DNA of 64,000 bases from Martelella sp. HB161492 (GCF_013184775.1 NZ_JAATVV010000018.1:1-64000), one strand, 5' to 3'. Shown: positions 26,919 to 36,370, counted from the first letter of the stretch. The notes: generated by a model not told the origin, from the letters alone. Translations and numbers: made by a program.

Positions 26919-26953
26919 CCTGTATTACATATCCTTATAATCTGTTATACAGG
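26919..26953. promoter_or_regulatory. Candidate GntR operator upstream of the ABC permease operon
   Basis: CCTGTAT (26919-26925) and ATACAGG (26947-26953) are inverted repeats; the right half contains the palindrome CTGT-TAT-ACAG. The element shares TAATCTGT and the outer arms with the site at 10100-10136. It would act on the minus-strand dpp-type operon. Regulator assignment is inferred. Confidence 0.5.
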
Positions 26954-26975
26954 ATTTGGGAAGAGCTGAAATGAA

Positions 26976-27004
26976 CAAGGCCGGCGCTGCTGGCACCGGC
27001 CTTG
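26976..27004 (-). terminator. Terminator-like hairpin downstream of iolG
   Basis: CAAGGCCGG (26976-26984) and CCGGCCTTG (26996-27004) form a perfect 9-base stem. On the minus strand it is followed by TTCATTT, 48 bases past the iolG stop. It separates iolG transcripts from the ABC operon. Confidence 0.6.
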
Positions 27005-27052
27005 GAGTGATGACGGAACAGTCCCGATCGACTGCCTTTGACAAGCGCCGGC

Positions 27053-28051
27053 TCAAATCTCCGACAGCGCCACCCTGCGACCGGAGGCAACGGACAGCAG
27101 CGCCGCTTCGGCAATGATCAGCGCTTTCAGGCCGTCCTCGCCATCCGGCGCGATCGCAGTGCCGTTTTCTATCGCAGCGACAAAATGACTGATCTCGGCG
27201 GCATAGGCCTCGATATAGCGTGTCATGAAGAAATCATGCAGCGGCGGGCGGTGAAAACCCTCGGCATCGGCGATCTCGATGGCAACGGGCCGCTGGTTTT
27301 CGGCCGAAACGGCACCCTTCGAACCCAGCACCTCGATGCGCTGGTCGTAGCCATAGGTGGCGCGGCGCGAATTGGATATCTGGCATTGCCGCCCGTCCGC
27401 TGTCGTCAGGATAATCGAGGCACTGTCAAAATCACCCGCTCTGCCGATTTCAGGATCGACAATGGCCGCAGCGCTGGCCTGCACGGTCTCGACCTCTCCA
27501 CCGAGCAGGAAGCGCGCCATATCGAAATCATGGATGGTCATGTCGCGAAAGATACCGCCCGAAACAGCGGCATAGGCCGGCGGCGGCGGCGCAGGATCAC
27601 GCGACGTGATCTGCACCATTTCAACCGTGCCGATCCGCCCCGCGTCAATCGCCGCTTTCACGGCGCGAAAATGCGGATCGAAGCGGCGGTTGAACCCCAG
27701 CATCAGCTTCGCTTTTTCCGCCCGCACCACCGCAAGGCAGGCCCGCACCCGCGCCACCGACAGGTCGACCGGCTTTTCGCAGAAGATCGCCTTTCCCGCA
27801 CGGGCAAAACGCTCGATCAGATCCGCATGGGTATCCGTCGGCGAGCAGATCACCACCGCCGCCACATCCGCGTCAGCCTCGATCGCGTCAATGGTTTTCA
27901 CTGCGGCATCATACTGTGCGGCGAGACCCGATGCGGCTTCCGCCAGAGCATCTGTCACCGCTACAAGTTTCGCGCCCGGCGTCTGTGCTATGGCGCGTGC
28001 ATGCACCTTGCCGATCCGGCCTGCCCCGATCAGCGCCAATCCGATTGTCAT
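27053..28051 (-). CDS. iolG: Inositol 2-dehydrogenase (Gfo/Idh/MocA family)
   Basis: A 332-residue NAD-dependent enzyme oxidising myo-inositol to scyllo-inosose. The Rossmann motif ALIGAGRIGKVHA is at the N-terminus, the EKPVDLS motif with catalytic Lys near residue 95, and the GGIFRDMTIHDFDMARFL block (Asp-x-x-x-His) near 158-176. ATG 28051 is preceded by GGGAGGATATTC. It is divergent from the RpiR-type regulator and the iolC-B operon, with palindromic operators between. Other family members act on other sugars, but the context makes IolG very likely. Confidence 0.93.
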   Translation of the reverse strand: MTIGLALIGAGRIGKVHARAIAQTPGAKLVAVTDALAEAASGLAAQYDAAVKTIDAIEADADVAAVVICSPTDTHADLIERFARAGKAIFCEKPVDLSVARVRACLAVVRAEKAKLMLGFNRRFDPHFRAVKAAIDAGRIGTVEMVQITSRDPAPPPPAYAAVSGGIFRDMTIHDFDMARFLLGGEVETVQASAAAIVDPEIGRAGDFDSASIILTTADGRQCQISNSRRATYGYDQRIEVLGSKGAVSAENQRPVAIEIADAEGFHRPPLHDFFMTRYIEAYAAEISHFVAAIENGTAIAPDGEDGLKALIIAEAALLSVASGRRVALSEI

Positions 28052-28085
28052 GAATATCCTCCCAGAAATCGCGGACTTGCCACGA

Positions 28086-28101
28086 TAGAATAAAAATTCT
28101 A
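28086..28101. promoter_or_regulatory. Candidate inositol-regulator operator 1
   Basis: TAGAAT-AAAA-ATTCTA is a perfect inverted repeat just upstream of iolG, in the iolG/regulator gap. A related site precedes the iolC operon at 28998, suggesting one regulator controls both. Confidence 0.6.
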
Positions 28102-28110
28102 AAAACACCA

Positions 28111-28120
28111 ATTCTAGAAT
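28111..28120. promoter_or_regulatory. Candidate inositol-regulator operator 2
   Basis: ATTCTAGAAT is a perfect 10-base palindrome with the same half-site as operator 1, spaced without the four-base gap. It lies 20 bases before the regulator start, consistent with autoregulation. Confidence 0.45.
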
Positions 28121-28139
28121 ATGTCAAGGATGAAGCGAA

Positions 28140-28982
28140 ATGGATGTGGCCAGCAACACGCCACCGGAAACAATCGATGTCTTTTTCGACCGCCTGTCGG
28201 AAAAGCTGCCGGGCTTTCCCAAGCGGCTCCGGCAATGCGGTGATTATATCGCCGCCAATCCGGAGCGGGTCGCCGTTTCCACCGTCGCTGAACTGTCGGA
28301 AGCAGCAGGCGTACAGCCCTCGGCCTTCATGCGTTTCTGTCAGGAGCTCGGCTTTTCCGGTTTTTCCGAAATGCAACGCCTGTTCCGCACCGATTTTTCC
28401 CGCCGCTGGCCGGATTATTCCACCCGCATTCAGGCGCTGCGCGATCACGGCAATGGCTCTCCCGCCGCCCTTCTGGCAGAATTCGTCGATGTCGGCCGCA
28501 TGTCTCTGGAAAATCTTCTGACATCGGTGGATCCGGATGCGCTGCAGCAGGCGGTCACGACGCTCGCAAACGCCCAAACCATCCATCTCGCCGGTTTCCG
28601 CCGCGCCTTTCCGATCGCGACCTATCTGGCCTATGCGTTCGAGAAGATGGGGATTGCCTGCCTGTTGCATAGCGGCCTCGCCGATATCGAACTCAGCCAT
28701 ACCATCCGGCCGGGCGATGCGCTGATCGCCATCAGTTTCGCGCCCTATAGCGAGCACACGATTGCCCTTGCCGAAGCGGCGTCCCGACAGGGCGCAACGC
28801 TGGTGAGCATGACCGATTACGTGACCTCACCGCTGGTGAAACCGGCGGCAATCCCGCTTTACGTCGCCGAACTGGATGTCGGCGCGTTCCGCGCGCTTTC
28901 GGCCAGCCTGTCGCTGGCACTGACGCTGGCCGTGGCGGTCGGTTCGCAGCGCGATACGTTAAAAATGGAAAATAAATATTGA
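28140..28982 (+). CDS. iolR: MurR/RpiR-family regulator of inositol catabolism
   Basis: A 280-residue regulator. An N-terminal RpiR helix-turn-helix (about 35-75; STVAELSEAAGVQPSAFMRFCQEL) is followed by a SIS sugar-phosphate-binding domain (about 125-260; IHLAGFRRAFPIATYLAYAFE and LIAISFAPYSEHTI). AAGGA nine bases before the ATG supports the start. In rhizobia an RpiR-type protein represses iol genes, so a repressor relieved by an inositol intermediate is likely. The gene name rests on context. Confidence 0.88.
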   Translation: MDVASNTPPETIDVFFDRLSEKLPGFPKRLRQCGDYIAANPERVAVSTVAELSEAAGVQPSAFMRFCQELGFSGFSEMQRLFRTDFSRRWPDYSTRIQALRDHGNGSPAALLAEFVDVGRMSLENLLTSVDPDALQQAVTTLANAQTIHLAGFRRAFPIATYLAYAFEKMGIACLLHSGLADIELSHTIRPGDALIAISFAPYSEHTIALAEAASRQGATLVSMTDYVTSPLVKPAAIPLYVAELDVGAFRALSASLSLALTLAVAVGSQRDTLKMENKY

Positions 28983-28997
28983 ATTGAGAAAATATTG

Positions 28998-29009
28998 GAA
29001 TATAAATTC
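28998..29009. promoter_or_regulatory. Candidate inositol-regulator operator 3
   Basis: GAAT-ATAA-ATTC repeats the half-sites and four-base spacing of operator 1. It lies 16 bases past the end of the regulator gene, in the iolC leader. Probable control point of the iolC operon (inferred). Confidence 0.45.
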
Positions 29010-29160
29010 TCTTGCGCAGGAGGGAGTGCCTGCCGCACGGGGCACGGGACGAAATGCCGTTCCGGGGGAATGAGGGAGGAGACATGGAACATGATCCGGT
29101 TCATCGCGCCGAAGTGCTGCAATGCAGGACCAGCCAGCACCTAGCGCATCGGCTCAATAA

Positions 29161-29202
29161 GATAGAGCATCCTGCCGCGTCCAAAAGGACGCACGGCGCT
29201 CT
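29161..29202. repeat. Rhizobial-type hairpin repeat, copy 1
   Basis: A 42-base unit starting GATAGAGC and ending GGCGCTCT. It contains GCGTCC-AAAA-GGACGC as an inner hairpin. It differs from the copy at 53605-53646 at only two positions. Here the flanking module seen next to the other copy is mostly missing. Confidence 0.8.
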
Positions 29203-29324
29203 GGATCGCATCCGCTTTTCCCCGAAGAGCGCTTCGTCTCATTGTTCTTATGCGGCTGCGGACGGAACAGCAGCGCCCATTTTTCCCGGAAACGCGCCGG
29301 GCTGAAAATGCATCTTGTGCCTCG

Positions 29325-29347
29325 GCGCCGCTCTGGCGGCGCATTTT
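29325..29347 (+). terminator. Hairpin terminator in the iolC leader
   Basis: GCGCCGC-TCTG-GCGGCGC followed by ATTTT. It can end the regulator transcript or attenuate read-through into iolC, which starts 100 bases on. Confidence 0.55.
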
Positions 29348-29449
29348 CCCGGTCAGCAAGTATCACAAGTCGCCGGCCCATCCGGCGCTCAGGCCCGTTG
29401 ACACCGGGCTGGTGATGAAACCGCGAGCGTGGCGCGGAGGAGATCTTTT

Positions 29450-31390
29450 ATGAATGCTCACGACAAGACACTCGACTGCCTGACGATCGGCCGCTCATCG
29501 GTGGATCTCTATGGCGGTCAGATTGGTGGCCGGCTGGAGGATATGCGTTCCTTCGATAAATATCTCGGCGGCTCGCCAACCAACATGGCGGCGGGCGCTT
29601 CGCGTCTCGGGCTGAAGGCAGGCGTGATCACCAGAGTCGGCGATGAACATATGGGCCGTTTCATCCGCGAGCAGTTGCAGCGCGAAGGGGTCGATGTCAC
29701 CGGCGTCACGACAGACCCTGAACGCCTGACTGCGCTCGTCATTCTCGGCATTCGCGACGAGGATCATTTTCCGCTGATCTTCTATCGCGAAAACTGTGCC
29801 GATATGGCGCTGAGCGAGGATGATATCGATCCGGCACTGATCGCCCGGACCCGCTCGATTGTCGCCACCGGGACGCATCTCAGCCATCCGCGCACCGAAG
29901 CTGCCGTGCTGAAAGCGCTTGGCCTTGCGCGCAAAGGCGGCGCCCGCACCGCCCTTGATATCGACTACCGCCCCAATCTCTGGGGCCTTTCCGGCCATGG
30001 CGATGGCGAAAACCGTTTCATCGCCTCCGAGAAGGTCACGGCGAAGCTGCGCTCGACGCTCAATCTCTTCGACCTGATCGTCGGCACGGAGGAGGAATTT
30101 CATATTGCCGGCGGCACGACGGATACGCTTGAAGCGCTGCGCCAGGTGCGCGCCGTCACCGCCGCAACGCTCGTTCTCAAGCGCGGCGCGAAAGGCGCTT
30201 CCGCCTTTACCGGGGCGATCCCGGACAGTCTCGATGGTGGCATCGCCGGCAAGGGCTTTGCCATCGAGGTGTTCAACGTTCTCGGCGCTGGCGACGGTTT
30301 CATGGCCGGATTGCTGAAGGGCTGGCTGGACGATGCGGGCTGGGCGCAAGCCCTGACCTATGCCAATGCCTGTGGCGCCTTTGCCGTGTCACGGCATGGC
30401 TGCACGCCCGCTTATCCAAGCCTTGAGGAGTTGCGGTTTTTCCTGAAAAATGGCGCCACCACGCCCGCCCTGCGCAAGGATGAGAAGCTGGAACAGGTCC
30501 ACTGGTCGACCAACCGCGCCGGCGACTGGCCGGAGATCCGCATCTTCGCCTTCGATCACCGTATCCAGCTGGAGGACATGGCAGCGGAAACGGGTGCCGA
30601 TGCAGCAGCCATCGCCGCCTTCAAGCGCCTCTGCCTCAAGGCTGCCGTTGCGGTTGCCGGATCAGACGGAGGCTTTGGCATTCTCTGCGACAACCGTCTT
30701 GGCCGCGACGCTCTGTATGAAGCCGCCGATACCGGGCTCTGGATCGGCCGGCCGGCCGAATGGCCGGGCTCCTGCCCGCTGACGCTGGAACAGGAACTCG
30801 GCGCCGATTTCGGCGGGCTTTCGGAATGGCCGGCCGGTCATGTCGTCAAGGTGCTCTGCTTCTATCATCCCGACGATCCCCCCGACCTCAGGCAGCAGCA
30901 GGAGGAAACGCTGCACCGGCTTTTTGTCGCAACCCGCCGCCACCGGCTGGAATTCCTGCTGGAAATCATAGCCTCGAAATCCGGCGATACGGATGATGCG
31001 ACGCTGTCGCAGGTGATCGAGCGGATCTACGCCATCGGCATCTATCCCGACTGGTGGAAGCTCGAGCCGCTGACCTCCGAGAAAGCCTGGGAGAGGGTCT
31101 GCGGTGTGATCGAGCGCCACGACCGCTTCACCCGCGGCATCGTTATCCTCGGCCTTGATCAGCCGGAGGAAACGCTGATCGAAAGTTTCCGCACCGCGAA
31201 AGCCTTCCCGCTGGTCAAGGGCTTCGCCGTCGGCCGCACCATTTTCGGCCAGGCGGCACGGCTGTGGCTTGCCGGCGAGATCAGTGACGATCAGGCCGTA
31301 ACCGTCATGCGCGACAATTTCGAAAGGCTCTGCAGCGCCTGGGACCAGCTCCACCCCGAAATGAGCCATGCTGAGGAGGCCCTGTCATGA
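29450..31390 (+). CDS. iolC: Bifunctional 5-dehydro-2-deoxygluconokinase with DUF2090 aldolase-like domain
   Basis: A 646-residue fusion. Residues 1-320 are a PfkB kinase: GGSPTNMAAGASRLGL near 40 and FNVLGAGDGFMAGL near 280 with the catalytic Asp. It phosphorylates 5-dehydro-2-deoxygluconate. Residues about 335-640 are DUF2090, an aldolase-like barrel (IRIFAFDHRIQLEDM) that may replace IolJ. The start ATG 29450 follows GGAGGAGATC; an in-frame ATG at 29429 is less likely. This fused form is characteristic of rhizobia and relatives. It overlaps iolD by ATGA. Confidence 0.95.
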   Translation: MNAHDKTLDCLTIGRSSVDLYGGQIGGRLEDMRSFDKYLGGSPTNMAAGASRLGLKAGVITRVGDEHMGRFIREQLQREGVDVTGVTTDPERLTALVILGIRDEDHFPLIFYRENCADMALSEDDIDPALIARTRSIVATGTHLSHPRTEAAVLKALGLARKGGARTALDIDYRPNLWGLSGHGDGENRFIASEKVTAKLRSTLNLFDLIVGTEEEFHIAGGTTDTLEALRQVRAVTAATLVLKRGAKGASAFTGAIPDSLDGGIAGKGFAIEVFNVLGAGDGFMAGLLKGWLDDAGWAQALTYANACGAFAVSRHGCTPAYPSLEELRFFLKNGATTPALRKDEKLEQVHWSTNRAGDWPEIRIFAFDHRIQLEDMAAETGADAAAIAAFKRLCLKAAVAVAGSDGGFGILCDNRLGRDALYEAADTGLWIGRPAEWPGSCPLTLEQELGADFGGLSEWPAGHVVKVLCFYHPDDPPDLRQQQEETLHRLFVATRRHRLEFLLEIIASKSGDTDDATLSQVIERIYAIGIYPDWWKLEPLTSEKAWERVCGVIERHDRFTRGIVILGLDQPEETLIESFRTAKAFPLVKGFAVGRTIFGQAARLWLAGEISDDQAVTVMRDNFERLCSAWDQLHPEMSHAEEALS

Positions 31391-33216
31391 CAACATGCCG
31401 TCTGACGGCTGCACAGGCCATGGTGCGCTATCTCTCGCACCAGAAGAATGCCGAGGGTGAACCGCTCATCCCCGGGATCTGGGCGATCTTCGGTCATGGC
31501 AATGTTGCAGGACTTGGCGAGGCCCTCCATGCGGCAGGCGATAGCTTTCCCACCTGGCGCGGCCATAACGAGCAGAGCATGGGCCATGCGGCAATCGCCT
31601 TTGCCAAGGCAAAGGCCCGCCGCCAGCTGATGGCGGTGACCACCTCGATCGGTCCCGGGGCCACCAATCTCGTGACCGCCGCAGCACTCGCCCATGTGAA
31701 CCGCCTGCCGCTGCTGATCATTCCCGGAGATGTCTTTGCCGGGCGCGGCCCGGATCCGGTGCTCCAGCAGCTGGAGGATTTCGACGACGGAACCGTTTCC
31801 GTCAATGACTGCTTCCGCCCTGTCAGCCGCTATTTCGACCGCATCACCCGGCCGGAACAGCTGATGACCGCGCTGCCGCGCGCCATGTCAACGCTAACCG
31901 ACCCCGAGCGCTGCGGCCCCGTCACACTGGCCTTCTGCCAGGATGTGCAGACCGAGGCCTTTGACTATCCCGAGAGCTTCTTCGCTCCGCGCCTTTGGCA
32001 CCGGCGGCGTCCCGCGCCGGACAGTGCCGAACTGGACGCCGCCCTCGCGGCGCTGAAGCACGCAGAAAAGCCGCTGATCATCGCCGGGGGCGGGGTTCAC
32101 TATGCCGGGGCCTGTGACCGGCTCAGGGTCTTTGCTGAACGCCATCAGATCCCCGTTGCCGAAACCCAGGCCGGCAAATCAGCGCTCGCCGCCGGCCATC
32201 CGCTCAACCTCGGTTCCATCGGTGTCACAGGGTCCTCCGCCGCCAACCATGTGGCGGAATCCGCCGATCTGATCATTGGTCTTGGCACACGGTTTCAGGA
32301 TTTCACCACCGGCTCGCGCGCATTGTTCAACCATCCCGGCCGCTCCATCATCTCGGTCAACATCGCCCCTTTCGATACCGTGAAGCATAATGCCATTGCG
32401 GTGACGGGCGACGTGGCGGCCACGCTTGAAGCGCTTGAGGCACGGCTTGCTGATCATCGCTACGCCCTGCCAGATCCGGCGCTGAAAGCAGGCTGGATGG
32501 CCGCGGTTGCCGCCGCGACCGCTGCGCCTGAAGGCAATCAGCTGCCGTCAGACGCTCAGGTCATCGGCGCCGTTCAGCGTCAGAGCGATGAGGACACGGT
32601 CGTCGTCTGTGCCGCAGGCGGGCTGCCGGGCGAACTGCACAAGCTCTGGCAGGCGGCCCGGCCCGGCGGCTACCATGTCGAATATGGCTATTCCTGCATG
32701 GGCTACGAGATTGCCGCAGGCCTTGGCATCAAGATGGCGGAGCCGGACCGCGACGTCGTCGTCATGGTCGGCGACGGCTCCTATATGATGGCCAATTCCG
32801 AGCTCGCCACAGCCGTCATGCTCGGGCTGAAAATCACCGTCGTCCTGCTCGACAATCGCGGCTTTGGCTGCATCAACCGGCTACAGATGGCGACCGGCGG
32901 GGCAAGCTTCAACAATCTGCTTGATACCGCCCGTCACGTTTCACCCTCGGCGATCGATTTTACCGCCCATGCGGCGGCGCTTGGCGCCATGTCGGAAAAG
33001 GTGGATGGCATCGCGGCGCTGGAGGAGGCCCTCTTGCGCGCACGGCAGAGCCAGCAAAGCCATGTCATTGTCATCGACACCGATCCGCTGCCGACAACTA
33101 AGGCCGGTGGCCACTGGTGGGATGTCGCCGTACCGGAGGTCTCAGTACGGCCCGCCGTCAATCAGGCGCGGCAGGCTTATGTCAATGCACGGACAAAACA
33201 ACGCGTGGCCGATTAG
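31387..33216 (+). CDS. iolD: 3D-(3,5/4)-trihydroxycyclohexane-1,2-dione hydrolase
   Basis: A 609-residue thiamine-diphosphate enzyme that opens the inositol-derived ring to 5-deoxyglucuronate. It has the three-domain acetolactate-synthase-like layout: an N-terminal domain with [15 protein letters not shown], a central domain with [16 protein letters not shown], and a C-terminal TPP-binding [15 protein letters not shown]...[11 protein letters not shown] motif. Length is normal. It starts within the iolC stop codon, and iolE follows after 35 bases. Confidence 0.95.
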   Translation: MTTCRLTAAQAMVRYLSHQKNAEGEPLIPGIWAIFGHGNVAGLGEALHAAGDSFPTWRGHNEQSMGHAAIAFAKAKARRQLMAVTTSIGPGATNLVTAAALAHVNRLPLLIIPGDVFAGRGPDPVLQQLEDFDDGTVSVNDCFRPVSRYFDRITRPEQLMTALPRAMSTLTDPERCGPVTLAFCQDVQTEAFDYPESFFAPRLWHRRRPAPDSAELDAALAALKHAEKPLIIAGGGVHYAGACDRLRVFAERHQIPVAETQAGKSALAAGHPLNLGSIGVTGSSAANHVAESADLIIGLGTRFQDFTTGSRALFNHPGRSIISVNIAPFDTVKHNAIAVTGDVAATLEALEARLADHRYALPDPALKAGWMAAVAAATAAPEGNQLPSDAQVIGAVQRQSDEDTVVVCAAGGLPGELHKLWQAARPGGYHVEYGYSCMGYEIAAGLGIKMAEPDRDVVVMVGDGSYMMANSELATAVMLGLKITVVLLDNRGFGCINRLQMATGGASFNNLLDTARHVSPSAIDFTAHAAALGAMSEKVDGIAALEEALLRARQSQQSHVIVIDTDPLPTTKAGGHWWDVAVPEVSVRPAVNQARQAYVNARTKQRVAD

Positions 33217-33251
33217 GCGGCCATCGCAGTCTTCTTGGAGGAGGAAGGCAT

Positions 33252-34163
33252 ATGATCCTGTTCGGAACCAATCCGATTGCCTGGTCCAATGATGATGACC
33301 AGAGCCTTGGCGCGGATACCCCGCTTGAGACCTGCCTCGCCGAGGCCGCCGAGATCGGCTTTGATGGCATCGAAAAGGGCCACAAATTCCCGACCGAGCC
33401 TGCAGCCCTGAAACGTGTGCTTGAGGCCTATGGGCTGCGCTTCGTTTCCGGCTGGCATTCGCTCAACCTGCTGACCCGGTCAGTCGAGGCGGAGAGAGCG
33501 GCGATCCGGCCGCATCTTGAACTGCTGAACGCACTCGGCTCGAAAGTCGCGATCGTCTGCGAAACGTCGAACGCCATACACGGCAATGATGCCGTCGGCC
33601 TGAATGACCGGCCGCATTTGGGTGCTTGCCAATGGCCCGATTTCGCCCGCCGCCTGGAAGAGATCGCCGAATATTGCGACACTTTTGGCATCGCGCTGGT
33701 CTATCACCACCATATGGGCACGATCGTGCAGAGTGCCGCCGATATTGACCGGCTGATGGCCGTTGCCGGGCCGAAGACGCAGCTTCTGCTCGATACCGGC
33801 CACGCCACCTTCGCCGGCGCCGATCCCGCCGAACTGGCGAACCGGTATATGGATCGCATCGGCCATATCCACGCCAAGAATATTCGCGCCGAGATCATGG
33901 AACAGGTGCGGTCAGACAATCTGAGCTTCCTCGAGGGTGTCCGGCGCGGCGTCTTCACCGTTCCGGGTGATCCGGACGGCATGGTGGATTTCGCTTCCGT
34001 GCTTTCAATTGCCGCCCGGCACGGCTATGCCGGATGGCTGGTGATCGAGGCGGAGCAGGACCCGGCTGTGCGCAATCCCTTTGCCTATCAGTCGATGGGG
34101 CTGAAGGCGTTGAAGGCACTGGCGGCAAAGGCCGGGCTTACGGCAGCTCTTTCGCCAAGCTGA
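33252..34163 (+). CDS. iolE: Inosose dehydratase
   Basis: A 303-residue TIM-barrel enzyme (xylose isomerase-like family) that dehydrates scyllo-inosose. It begins [15 protein letters not shown], the family's typical N-terminus. It carries the metal-site segments [34 protein letters not shown] and GHIHAKNIR, and ends near [11 protein letters not shown] 33252 is preceded by GGAGGAGGAAGG, which excludes the longer upstream frame. It is the third gene of the iolCDE-x-iolB operon. Confidence 0.95.
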   Translation: MILFGTNPIAWSNDDDQSLGADTPLETCLAEAAEIGFDGIEKGHKFPTEPAALKRVLEAYGLRFVSGWHSLNLLTRSVEAERAAIRPHLELLNALGSKVAIVCETSNAIHGNDAVGLNDRPHLGACQWPDFARRLEEIAEYCDTFGIALVYHHHMGTIVQSAADIDRLMAVAGPKTQLLLDTGHATFAGADPAELANRYMDRIGHIHAKNIRAEIMEQVRSDNLSFLEGVRRGVFTVPGDPDGMVDFASVLSIAARHGYAGWLVIEAEQDPAVRNPFAYQSMGLKALKALAAKAGLTAALSPS

Positions 34164-34188
34164 GCACGCGCGCGAGGGAGAAAGCGAC

Positions 34189-34431
34189 ATGGCAGACGAC
34201 AAGCGAGACTGGCGAAAGAATTTCGACCTGAAACACCCGATGCTGAAACCGCTCTGGCTGCGCCTTCTGCTGATCGCCGTCTGCTTCGGCTGGGCTGCTG
34301 TCGAGCTGACCATCGGATCGCGCTTCTGGGCCGGCGCCGTCATCGCGGCAGGCCTTTACATGGTCTGGGTCTTCTTTCTGTCGTCGGACAGGCACTATTT
34401 CACAAGAATTGATGACGAGGAGGAAAAATGA
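34189..34431 (+). CDS. Small two-helix membrane protein inside the iol operon
   Basis: An 80-residue protein. A charged N-terminus (DDKRDWRKNFDLKHP) is followed by two hydrophobic helices (about 23-41 and 47-65) and an acidic tail DDEEEK. It resembles small rhizobial proteins annotated DUF3329 (recalled, not searched). GAGGGAG lies nine bases before the ATG. It overlaps iolB by ATGA and must be co-translated with it. No known step of inositol catabolism needs it; a membrane-associated accessory role is possible but unproven. Confidence 0.8.
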   Translation: MADDKRDWRKNFDLKHPMLKPLWLRLLLIAVCFGWAAVELTIGSRFWAGAVIAAGLYMVWVFFLSSDRHYFTRIDDEEEK

Positions 34432-35222
34432 GCACGCTTCTGGTGAAGCCCGCAGGCGATCACGGCAAGGTCCATGAAATTACACCGGCTTCAGCCGGCT
34501 GGGGCTATGTCGGCTTCACCCTCTACCGGCTGAAGGCCGGTGAAACAGCGGCAGAGGAAACCGGCGACCGCGAGGTCATTCTCGTTCTTGTCGAAGGCAA
34601 GGCGGAGATCGCCAACAGCGACCGGACTTTCGGCCTTCTCGGCAGCCGCATGGATGTCTTCGAACGCGACAAACCGGCCTGCGTCTACCTGCCGAATGGT
34701 GATCGCTGGCACGCAAAGGCGGCAACGGATTGCACGCTTGCCGTCTGCTCAGCGCCCGGCCAGGGCGGACACAAGGCGAGCGTGATCGGCGATATCGGTT
34801 CTGAAACCCGCGGCAAGGGCGCCAATACGCGCTATATCCATCCAATCGCCATGGAAGACAGGGATGTCGCCGACAGCCTGCTGGTGACCGAGGTTTTCAC
34901 GCCCGCCGGAAACTGGTCCTCCTATCCGCCGCATCGCCATGACGAGGACAATTTCCCCGATATGACCTATCTGGAAGAGACCTATTATCACCGGCTCAAC
35001 CCGGCCAAGGGTTTCGGCTTCCAGCGGGTTTTCACCGAAGACGGGTCTCTTGACGAGACCATGGCAGTTTCGAACGGCGATGTGGTGCTGGTGCCGAAAG
35101 GCCATCATCCCTGCGGCACGCCCCATGGCTACGACATGTACTATCTCAATGTCATGGCCGGTCCTCTGCGCAAGTGGCGCTTCAAGAACCATCCTGATCA
35201 CGACTGGATCGCCCGGCTCTAA
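34428..35222 (+). CDS. iolB: 5-deoxy-glucuronate isomerase
   Basis: A 264-residue bicupin enzyme converting 5-deoxyglucuronate to 5-dehydro-2-deoxygluconate, the substrate of IolC. Typical blocks are SAGWGYVGFTLYRLKAGE, the metal-binding YPPHRHDEDNFPDMTYLEETYYHRLNPAKGFG (His and Glu ligands) and LVPKGHHPCGTPHGYDMYYLNVMAGP. Starts in the stop of the small membrane protein gene. It ends the operon; no iolA or inositol transporter gene is in the window. Confidence 0.96.
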   Translation: MSTLLVKPAGDHGKVHEITPASAGWGYVGFTLYRLKAGETAAEETGDREVILVLVEGKAEIANSDRTFGLLGSRMDVFERDKPACVYLPNGDRWHAKAATDCTLAVCSAPGQGGHKASVIGDIGSETRGKGANTRYIHPIAMEDRDVADSLLVTEVFTPAGNWSSYPPHRHDEDNFPDMTYLEETYYHRLNPAKGFGFQRVFTEDGSLDETMAVSNGDVVLVPKGHHPCGTPHGYDMYYLNVMAGPLRKWRFKNHPDHDWIARL

Positions 35223-35299
35223 CGCATCGGGCGAAATAGTGGTCGCCGGCTTTTCGATAACCCGATGATCCGGGACAGGCACCAGCGCTGCGGCCCGGC

Positions 35300-36370
35300 C
35301 TAAAAATCCGGGTCGTAATTGAAATAGAGCGGGTTGGACAGGGCCACCTTTTGCGCCGACTGCGCCATGGAATAGGGGATATCGGCATAGATTGCCTGCG
35401 GCCCGTCAATCTCGACGCGATAATAGCTGGTCGCATCCTGGGCCGGGATATCGGAGAAACGGGCAATCCGCGTTTGCGGGTCAATCGCCACGGTGGCGAA
35501 AGGCTGGCGGTTCTTGATGATATGCGCCTGATAGGCCGCACCCGCAATGCCGCCTTCGGACAGCCGGATCTCAAACTGGACGGGCCTGCCGGTGGCGGGC
35601 GCATTGTCGCCCATCATCATCTCCATCGTCCCGTCGCCATCCGCATCGGCAACAAGCGCGACGCGCGGATTGTACGGATTGGCGCAGATACAGGCGCGCC
35701 CGGCGCAAAGCGCCGCAAGGATCGCCGTTTTGGTCCGCTCGGCGGCAAAGACCCAGGTCGTCGGCGTGCCGACATAATTGGCGGTTGCTTCGGGGGTCCA
35801 TGGCGTCGCATCCGCCGGATCTTCCGGCAATCCATGATGGGCATCGGAGCCGCCGCGCGCACCGATCATCCGCCCCGACAGCAGCATGTTGTCCCAGACC
35901 CGGACATTGGCGGCGTTCTTCGGCCAGACACTGGTGTTCCAGATCTCGATGGAATCGGCGATATCGAAGGAAAAGCCGTAGTGATTGCTGGTGACCGGAT
36001 GATTGGCAGACCAGTGAATGCCAAGATCGCGCTTCAGCGTCAGAAGATCCCAGTCGCGGGCATTGCGATGGTCGAAAACCCGCTGGTGGTTATAGGGTTC
36101 AGCGCTCAGGATATTGGCGTGCCCGCGCGGCGCCGTCAGTTCCGCGCCGTAAAACAGCAGCAGTTTTTCCGAGCGATAGGCGGGATCGGCCCATGTATGG
36201 CCGGCGACATCGCCGGCAACATGGACATCATGGTCGGTAATGGCGAGATAGTCGAAACCATGAGCCTCGGCAAAGCCGATGATCTTTTCGACCGGATTAT
36301 GGGATGAATCGCTGCTGTGGCGAGAGTGGAGATGAAAGTCGCCCTTCAGCCAGATGCCTTCGCGCCCCAT
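35300..36370 (-). CDS. PHP-domain metal-dependent hydrolase (CehA/McbA type)
   Basis: A 356-residue protein. The PHP metal centre is visible as KGDFHLHSRHSSDS (11-24), YLAITDHDVH (near 40-49), FYGAELTAPRGHANIL and GARGGSDAHHGLPEDP. The C-terminal part (about 255-356) looks like a beta domain. No signal peptide. PHP proteins hydrolyse phosphoesters or carbamates; the CehA/McbA branch also includes uncharacterised members in glycan loci. It overlaps the GH105-like gene by one base (TGATG) and ends the long minus-strand array. The substrate is unknown. Confidence 0.85.
   Translation of the reverse strand: MGREGIWLKGDFHLHSRHSSDSSHNPVEKIIGFAEAHGFDYLAITDHDVHVAGDVAGHTWADPAYRSEKLLLFYGAELTAPRGHANILSAEPYNHQRVFDHRNARDWDLLTLKRDLGIHWSANHPVTSNHYGFSFDIADSIEIWNTSVWPKNAANVRVWDNMLLSGRMIGARGGSDAHHGLPEDPADATPWTPEATANYVGTPTTWVFAAERTKTAILAALCAGRACICANPYNPRVALVADADGDGTMEMMMGDNAPATGRPVQFEIRLSEGGIAGAAYQAHIIKNRQPFATVAIDPQTRIARFSDIPAQDATSYYRVEIDGPQAIYADIPYSMAQSAQKVALSNPLYFNYDPDF

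Larger units (their letters stand above)
28983..29449. other. Long leader between regulator and iolC
   Basis: About 470 bases without a convincing gene. It contains a GAAT-ATAA-ATTC operator-like site (28998-29009), one copy of a rhizobial hairpin repeat (29161-29202), a GC-rich hairpin with T-run (29325-29347) and a CGCCGG/CCGGCG hairpin (29371-29387). A TTGACA occurs at 29398, without a convincing -10 box. Confidence 0.6.
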
